Origin: CAYPTY01 sp964413935 | GTDB lineage: Bacteria > Bacteroidota > Rhodothermia > Balneolales > Balneolaceae | DNA: 64,000 bases | Direction: 5' to 3' | Assembly (NCBI GenBank): GCA_964413935.1 | Contig: CAYPTY010000002.1 | Coordinates: forward strand, 124,001 to 188,000 | Shown here: positions 59,426 to 64,000 of the stretch, piece by piece | Position numbering within the stretch: position 1 is the stretch's first letter | Layout: each line of letters begins with the position of its first letter | Made by a program: the position numbers and the translations under genes | The notes under the pieces: model-generated | The model's input: only the letters and a program-made list of their open reading frames with translations | Databases searched by the model: none | Told to the model about the DNA's origin: nothing

Positions 59426-59448
59426 AGCGTTTGGCTGTTAGGCCAAAC

Positions 59449-59475
59449 AAAAAAGGCCAGCTTTGTGAGCCGGCC
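59449..59475 (-). terminator. Rho-independent terminator of the bamA-ompH operon
   Basis: On the minus strand GGCCGGC (59475-59469) pairs with GCTGGCC (59461-59455; one G-U), 7-base loop, followed by TTTTTT (59454-59449). It lies 26 bases past the last ompH stop. A second hairpin, GTTTGGC/GCCAAAC at 59429-59448, abuts it but is not followed by T residues on the plus strand. Confidence 0.8.
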
Positions 59476-59501
59476 TGAGTCCTGCTTGAAAGTTTCTTCG
59501 C

Positions 59502-60041
59502 TTACTCGATATCCAGTTCAGTCATCACATCCTGTGTGATGTCGTAGTTATTCCGGATTTCCTCAGAAGCATAGAGAATGATTACATCACCGGTACTGGT
59601 GGTTGTATTCAAAACGTAACTAAGCTGTTTTCTTGCAGCTACCGCATTGATCGCTTCCAGTATTTGCTGTTGAAGCGGGCCCAGTAATTCAGCTCTTTTT
59701 GCTGCCAGTTCCTGTTCGGCAGTATCACGGAACTCGAGCAGTTCAACCTGAAGCTGCCCAAGCCGTTCTTCTTCCTTCTGGCGTGCTTCCTCTGAAATTA
59801 CACCTACTTTTTGCTCATAGAGCGTAACTTCGTTCTGGAATTCAGCTTCTTTCTCGCTCAGTTCCTGTTGTTTTCGAGCAGTAAAGTTCTGTAATCGAAC
59901 CTGAACAGCGGCTGTTTCCGGCATTTTGGATAGAATCACCTGTGGATCCACATAGCCGATTTTCAGCTCCTGGGTTTGTGCATCCAGTGCGGATAACAGC
60001 AGTATGGATGCAAGTGCAAAGCTTTTGATGAGACGTTTCAT
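59502..60041 (-). CDS. OmpH/Skp family periplasmic chaperone (third paralogue)
   Basis: 179 residues. Sec signal peptide ending LLSALDAQTQ (about 1-23), mature start ELKIGYVDPQVILSKMPETAAVQ, then a long coiled-coil (about 45-120, LTARKQQELSEKEAEFQNEV-like heptads) and the closing small domain LLGPLQQQILEAINAVAARKQLSYVLNTTTSTGDVIILY. This is the Skp body with tentacle helices, which binds unfolded outer-membrane proteins in the periplasm before BamA inserts them. Last gene of the operon, 10 bases after its paralogue and followed by a terminator. Confidence 0.9.
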   Translation of the reverse strand: MKRLIKSFALASILLLSALDAQTQELKIGYVDPQVILSKMPETAAVQVRLQNFTARKQQELSEKEAEFQNEVTLYEQKVGVISEEARQKEEERLGQLQVELLEFRDTAEQELAAKRAELLGPLQQQILEAINAVAARKQLSYVLNTTTSTGDVIILYASEEIRNNYDITQDVMTELDIE

Positions 60042-60051
60042 GAGTATACGT

Positions 60052-60570
60052 TTATTGTTGTAATGCTTTTTCGATTACTTTATCTGTGATATCATTCTTC
60101 TCATCGGCTGAGAAATAAATGATATTATCGCCAACGGAGGTTTGCTGGTTCAGCACCAGGTCCAGTTCCATTTCTTTGGCAACCGCTTCGAGAGCCGTAT
60201 TGATCTTGTTGATCACTGGTTGAAGCAGTTGGTTTCTTTTTTGCTGAATTTCGTTCTGGAAATCGGCTCGTTTTTGTTCAAAAGCCTGATTTAGCTGAAT
60301 CAGTCGCTGTTCCTCCTGCCGGGCCTGTTCCGGTGCCATCACCTCTGCGTTCTGCTGAAAAACAGTTAGCTGATTTTGGAGATCGGCAGCTTCTTCAGCC
60401 AGTTCCTGGTCCCTTTGTTCAACAAGAGCCCCAATCTGGTTCTGAACCTGATCGAATTCCGGCATAGCTGCCAGTGCCCGCTGAGGATTCATATATCCTA
60501 CTTTCATCTGGGCCATGGCCGCCGATGTAAGCAGTAAAACGGGGATAATGCTAAGTATAAATTTTTTCAT
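60052..60570 (-). CDS. OmpH/Skp family periplasmic chaperone (second paralogue)
   Basis: 172 residues from the ATG at 60570, which begins a good signal peptide (MKKFILSIIPVLLLTSAAMAQ); the longer frame from 60618 adds a non-signal N-terminus and is rejected. An AGGGACAG lies just upstream. Mature start MKVGYMNPQRALAAMPEFDQVQ, coiled-coil region (about 45-115), and closing LLQPVINKINTALEAVAKEMELDLVLNQQTSVGDNIIYF. Same Skp fold as its neighbours. A 44-base gap separates it from the first paralogue. Confidence 0.9.
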   Translation of the reverse strand: MKKFILSIIPVLLLTSAAMAQMKVGYMNPQRALAAMPEFDQVQNQIGALVEQRDQELAEEAADLQNQLTVFQQNAEVMAPEQARQEEQRLIQLNQAFEQKRADFQNEIQQKRNQLLQPVINKINTALEAVAKEMELDLVLNQQTSVGDNIIYFSADEKNDITDKVIEKALQQ

Positions 60571-60614
60571 TCTGTCCCTGATTTTTGCGGCTTCAATGAT
60601 ACTATAAATTTCTT

Positions 60615-61154
60615 TCAATTGCTTTCCTCATCTATCTCAATGCCCATCTCTATGAGGATTTCTTCATTCAGATTCCATTGGTTGCGGGCATAAACCAATT
60701 TAAAATCGTTCGCTGTGTCAAACACAAAATCATAGCCTTCTCGTGTGGCTACATTCTGCACGGCTTGTATAACCTGCCGCTGAATGGGCTCAAGCAGGGT
60801 TTGCTGCTGCCTGAAATATTCACCGTCCGGTCCGAACCTTCTGTCTATTAACGCATTTTTTTCATCTTTCTTTTGCTGAATCTCCAGAAGCTTCTGTTCA
60901 CGAATTTCATCGGTGTATAATATTTCCTTTGCCTCAAAGTCTTTTTCGAGGGATTCTATCTCCTGTTCAAGTTCTCTGATTTCGTTTCTCCATTGATCGC
61001 CAATCAGCTTAAGCTGCTGCTCAATACCATTGTATTCGGGGAGTCTGGCCAGTACAAAATCAGAATCAAAGAAGCCGATTTTCTGGTCCTGAGCCGAAAG
61101 CAGTGCCGGCATCACACAAAAAAGTACAAGAATACTTAATCTGAGACTTTTCAT
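60615..61154 (-). CDS. OmpH/Skp family periplasmic chaperone (first paralogue)
   Basis: 179 residues with a Sec signal (MKSLRLSILVLFCVMPALLSAQ). Mature start DQKIGFFDSDFVLARLPEYNGIEQQL, acidic coiled-coil (about 52-110) and EPIQRQVIQAVQNVATREGYDFVFDTANDFKLVYA. It is the paralogue most distant in sequence: the conserved tail motif that ends TTSTGDVIILY or TSVGDNIIYF in the others is FDTANDFKLVYA here. The ATG overlaps the bamA stop by one base (TGATG). Confidence 0.9.
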   Translation of the reverse strand: MKSLRLSILVLFCVMPALLSAQDQKIGFFDSDFVLARLPEYNGIEQQLKLIGDQWRNEIRELEQEIESLEKDFEAKEILYTDEIREQKLLEIQQKKDEKNALIDRRFGPDGEYFRQQQTLLEPIQRQVIQAVQNVATREGYDFVFDTANDFKLVYARNQWNLNEEILIEMGIEIDEESN

Positions 61155-63658
61155 CAGAAGGGTGCACCAATGTTAAACAGGAATTCCCACTGGCCGGCCT
61201 GAACACCATTTACGCCATCAATACCGTCAAGACGGTAACCGTAACTCAGGTCAACCAGTCCAAGAATCGGGAGAAATATACGGGTCCCGAATCCAGTTGC
61301 TCTCTTCACATTGAAGGGATCAAATCGCTGGAAATTAAGATAGGAATTACCGGCATCAAAGAATACGTATGGGATGAGCTGCAACTGCTCATTGTTAATG
61401 GCCGGATACCTCATCTCAAAGGAATACTTGCTGAATGCCTGCCCACCAACCTGTTCTCCGTCAATTTGCGGTGCAATAGTACCATTGATCCCGCCCGGGA
61501 AACCTCTCAGGTCGATGTTATCATTCACAAAAGCCTGCCGCTGCTGCAGCTGGGTACCCCCCACGAAGAAACGCTGGAAGTCAGATCGCTTATCTTCGGT
61601 GAAGTATCCGATGAAACCATAATCCACACTGCTGGTGAGGACAAGCTTTCGGGTTAAGGGTACGTGATACTGATAGCCCGTTTTAATTTTATAAAATTCG
61701 GAAAATCCTGTTAGGGGTGGTGCAACCTCCAAAGAAGCAATAAATTTTGACCCGCTGGTTGGGGAAATAAAATTATCCAGCGAGTTACGCTGCAGCGCCT
61801 GTTGTATACTCAGGATGCTGGTGGTTCCTTCAGCCAGAAAGGTAGCCCCGAAAATATCATACAGCTGATAGGAAACCGTGGTTTGAGTCTGGAAGAAGTC
61901 ATCCGGCCACTTCAAACGTTTACCAACCGACACAGAGGTGTTCAGGAGTTCATTTCGCTCCGTTGATCCTCTCAGGTTGATGATATTATAGGACAGGTTT
62001 ACCCCGAGGGAAGTGGGGCGGCCGCGTAACCAGGGTTCCGTAAATCCAACGGAATAGCTCTGAAAACCGGTACCGGTGACCTGTACACCCAATGATAGTC
62101 GCTGTCCGTCTCCGGAGGGAATGGGATTCCAGCCTCCCTTTTCAAACATCCGCTGGAGTGAAAAGTTATTGAAATTCACCCTGGCTGAAAGAATGATTCC
62201 GATGCCGCGTCCACCAAAACCACCTGAAAATTCAAAGTTATCCGTGCTCTGCGATTCCTCCAGCTGGTATTCAATATCTACGGTTCGATCCTGTGGATTG
62301 GGTATAAGTTCAGGATTAATTTTCTCCGGGTTGAAAAAGCCGAGTGTGCTCAATTCCCGGATGGTTCTGACAATAGCGGTACGGCTGTAGGTATTCCCGG
62401 GTACCGTTCGAAGGCTTCTTCGTACGACTTCATCATGGGTTTTGGTATTGCCGGTAAAATTCACCTGACGGATAGTAGCCTTTTCGTCCTCGAAAATATC
62501 AAAGGTGATATCCAGTGAATCCTCACCTATAATTTTAATATTGGGACGCACCTGGAAGAAGAGATATCCGATGTTCTGATACAGGGCATTGATATCAGAA
62601 TCATCTTTATTGAACTGCAGATTCTGTTCGAACTTCTCTTCATTGAAGATATCGCCTTTTTCAAAGCCCAGGGATTGGGTGAGCTGTTCGTCTGTGTAGA
62701 CCGTGTTTCCATCCCACTCAATATTCCGGACCTTGTACTGAGGACCTTCATAAATTTCGATATCAACTTTTACCCCGAGCAGGTCTTTCACATAATTATA
62801 GAGGTAGACCGAATCACGTACCACATAGGCATCCCTGAATCCGTTTTTGCGATAATAAGCAATGATGTTATCCAGACCTTCTTCAAGATCTGCCTGTTTG
62901 AAGAGCTTTTTGGAGAAAAACTTCCATCTTCGGTCTTCTTTCAGGGGTTTGATGGTTTTCAGCAGCCTCTTGTCGGATACTTTCTCATTACCGATGAAGT
63001 TGATATCCTTAATTTCGTACTTGTGACCCGCAAAAATATCAAAGGTAAGAATGACCCGATCTGTGGCTTGTTTTGCAGGACGTTGCCGGGTCTCGATTTC
63101 TGTACCCCATAACCCTTTTTCCCTGTAAAAGCGCCGAATGGTATTCAGCGCACGATTGATATTGGATTCGGTGAGTGCAGCTCCGGGCACCAGCTTAATT
63201 AAGTCTTCCAGATCACGCCGCTGAGAACGCTTCACCCCTTTTATCTCATATTTAAATAAGCGGGGTTTTTCAGTGACCTGAATAAGTAGCTTCACTCCAA
63301 GTGTGGATTTCTCCACAACCAGAATTTTAACGTCGGAAAAGAGTCCGGATTCAAAGAGTCGTTTAATGGCATTTGCGATTTCCTCACCGGGAACAACAAT
63401 TTTTTCTCCTTTTCGGAGGGAACTGACGGAGTATATATAACTCTCACGGGCCAGTTCATTACCCTCAACCTGTACATCCAGGATTTCATATTCCTGGGGT
63501 GGATCTAGGGTAGGGTCCGTGATTTTGAATTCGTCCTGTGCTATCAATGTTGCCGGTGACAATGCAATTGTGCATAATAGTACCAGCAGGGCTGACAGTT
63601 TTGCAAATGCTGAAATTCTCAAAATGTTGCGTAATCGCCTTTTTTTATCGTACCTCAA
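61154..63658 (-). CDS. bamA: outer membrane protein assembly factor BamA
   Basis: 834 residues starting at TTG (63658) within the uppS stop (TTGA). Signal peptide at about 15-40 after a charged N-terminus. Five POTRA domains (about 50-450) can be followed: YEILDVQVEGNELARESYIYS, LFKYEIKGVKRSQRRDLEDLI, YEIKDINFIGNEKVSDKRLL, YKVRNIEWDGNTVYTDEQL and ATIRQVNFTGNTKTHDEVVRR. The 16-stranded barrel follows, with the FTEPWLRGRPTSLGVNLSY region and a C-terminus ending in Phe (FLFNIGAPF). It inserts beta-barrel proteins, including T9SS channels, into the outer membrane. The Skp paralogues follow. Confidence 0.97.
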   Translation of the reverse strand: MRYDKKRRLRNILRISAFAKLSALLVLLCTIALSPATLIAQDEFKITDPTLDPPQEYEILDVQVEGNELARESYIYSVSSLRKGEKIVVPGEEIANAIKRLFESGLFSDVKILVVEKSTLGVKLLIQVTEKPRLFKYEIKGVKRSQRRDLEDLIKLVPGAALTESNINRALNTIRRFYREKGLWGTEIETRQRPAKQATDRVILTFDIFAGHKYEIKDINFIGNEKVSDKRLLKTIKPLKEDRRWKFFSKKLFKQADLEEGLDNIIAYYRKNGFRDAYVVRDSVYLYNYVKDLLGVKVDIEIYEGPQYKVRNIEWDGNTVYTDEQLTQSLGFEKGDIFNEEKFEQNLQFNKDDSDINALYQNIGYLFFQVRPNIKIIGEDSLDITFDIFEDEKATIRQVNFTGNTKTHDEVVRRSLRTVPGNTYSRTAIVRTIRELSTLGFFNPEKINPELIPNPQDRTVDIEYQLEESQSTDNFEFSGGFGGRGIGIILSARVNFNNFSLQRMFEKGGWNPIPSGDGQRLSLGVQVTGTGFQSYSVGFTEPWLRGRPTSLGVNLSYNIINLRGSTERNELLNTSVSVGKRLKWPDDFFQTQTTVSYQLYDIFGATFLAEGTTSILSIQQALQRNSLDNFISPTSGSKFIASLEVAPPLTGFSEFYKIKTGYQYHVPLTRKLVLTSSVDYGFIGYFTEDKRSDFQRFFVGGTQLQQRQAFVNDNIDLRGFPGGINGTIAPQIDGEQVGGQAFSKYSFEMRYPAINNEQLQLIPYVFFDAGNSYLNFQRFDPFNVKRATGFGTRIFLPILGLVDLSYGYRLDGIDGVNGVQAGQWEFLFNIGAPF

Positions 63659-64000
63659 CGCAAACGTGGTTGGACGTTACTTTGGTCTGTTGATGAATGA
63701 AGTTTCCCGAATCGCCGGTCTCTTTTCTGATAGGAAGCAATAGCTTCATAGAGTTCATCCCTCCGGAATTCAGGCCAGTAGGTTTTGGTGATGTATAGTT
63801 CGGAATAGGCAAGTTGCCATAACAGGAAGTTACTGATGCGGTATTCACCGCTGGTTCGGATAATCAGATCCGGGTCCGGGATATCCGCTGTAGATAAGTG
63901 CTGACTGATCAGACAATCGTCAATGTCCTCAATCTGTAGTTGCCCGTCTTTCACCTGTTGAGCGATTTTCTTTATTGCCTCTGCGATGTCCCATCGCCCG
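63655..64000 (-). CDS. uppS: isoprenyl transferase (undecaprenyl diphosphate synthase), partial
   Basis: Only the last 115 residues are in the window; the gene runs on past base 64000, and the GTG at 63954 is internal. The visible upstream codons read GRWDIAEAIKKIAQQVKDG, matching the UppS GGRWDI region, followed by DPDLIIRTSGEYRISNFLLWQLAYSELYIT, WPEFRRDELYEAIASYQKRDRRFG, the family's allylic/IPP binding end. It makes the C55 lipid carrier for peptidoglycan. The stop overlaps the bamA TTG. uppS-bamA-ompH is a usual Bacteroidota order. Confidence 0.95.
   Translation of the reverse strand, partial: GRWDIAEAIKKIAQQVKDGQLQIEDIDDCLISQHLSTADIPDPDLIIRTSGEYRISNFLLWQLAYSELYITKTYWPEFRRDELYEAIASYQKRDRRFGKLHSSTDQSNVQPRLR

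Noticed and set aside
59429..59448. GTTTGGC/GCCAAAC hairpin as a terminator of the VWA gene
   Set aside because: It is followed by A residues on the plus strand; the T tract belongs to the opposite-strand terminator.
1..64000. Phage, IS, toxin-antitoxin, restriction or other defence island
   Set aside because: No transposase, integrase, phage structural, nuclease-defence or toxin gene was found; gene content is housekeeping and envelope throughout.

Overview
The window is a gene-dense bacterial chromosome segment with no gene-free stretch longer than about 230 bases, no rRNA, tRNA, CRISPR array, IS element or prophage gene that I could find. Three features point to the Bacteroidota/Balneolota (FCB) lineage, most plausibly a Balneolaceae-like marine or halophilic bacterium: two secreted proteins ending in type IX secretion (T9SS) type A sorting domains (NYPNPFNP motif), an AccD without zinc-ribbon cysteines, and the uppS-bamA-ompH gene order. 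The outer membrane genes (BamA, Skp/OmpH, lipoproteins) show a Gram-negative envelope, and the mreBCD-mrdA-rodA set shows a rod-shaped cell. The family-level assignment is inference.

Layout. 1-4020: an exported-protein operon (DUF1800 tail, DUF1501 protein with Tat signal plus T9SS tail, two tandem WG-repeat lipoproteins). 4039-5232: pgk. 5400-7679: a large T9SS cargo protein. 7801-9954: cysteine desulfurase, LOG-family nucleosidase, DUF1499 lipoprotein. 9961-16522: acyl-CoA synthetase, a Fur-family regulator with a 7-1-7 palindrome in front of it, ftsX, an outer-membrane barrel protein and cinA. 16583-21233: pgsA, pgpA, pyrE, miaB and an unrecognised membrane protein. 21239-31165 (minus strand): a small AraC-type protein, rpoN, a DUF3109 protein, dprA, obg, a DPP-IV peptidase, accD, tsaB and pyrC. 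31240-34128: xseA, pheA and azurin.

34216-41607 (minus strand) is the most unusual block. Here deoA is followed by pspA, a 155-residue coiled-coil protein, a 296-residue membrane-anchored coiled-coil protein, an enoyl-CoA hydratase, a GldE/CorC-like CNNM-CBS membrane protein and a two-domain Ycf46-like AAA ATPase, most of them with no spacing. I read this as a candidate membrane-maintenance (PspA/IM30) operon with two partner proteins that I do not recognise.

41678-46679: pdxB, tatD, an N-acetylglucosamine kinase, tryptophan 2,3-dioxygenase and a kynureninase-like enzyme. 46831-52051: recA-recX, an AI-2E family permease, purN-purH. 52162-57626: the cell-shape operon mreBCD-mrdA-rodA. 57617-64000: rnhB, a VWA protein, then the outer-membrane assembly operon (minus strand) uppS-bamA-three ompH paralogues, cut by the window end.

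Several intergenic regions carry clean inverted repeats (in front of fur, pspA, recA and mreB, between pgk and the T9SS cargo gene, and between pheA and azurin) that the gene calls do not explain. Many genes use TTG or GTG starts, often in TTGA or TGATG stop/start overlaps.
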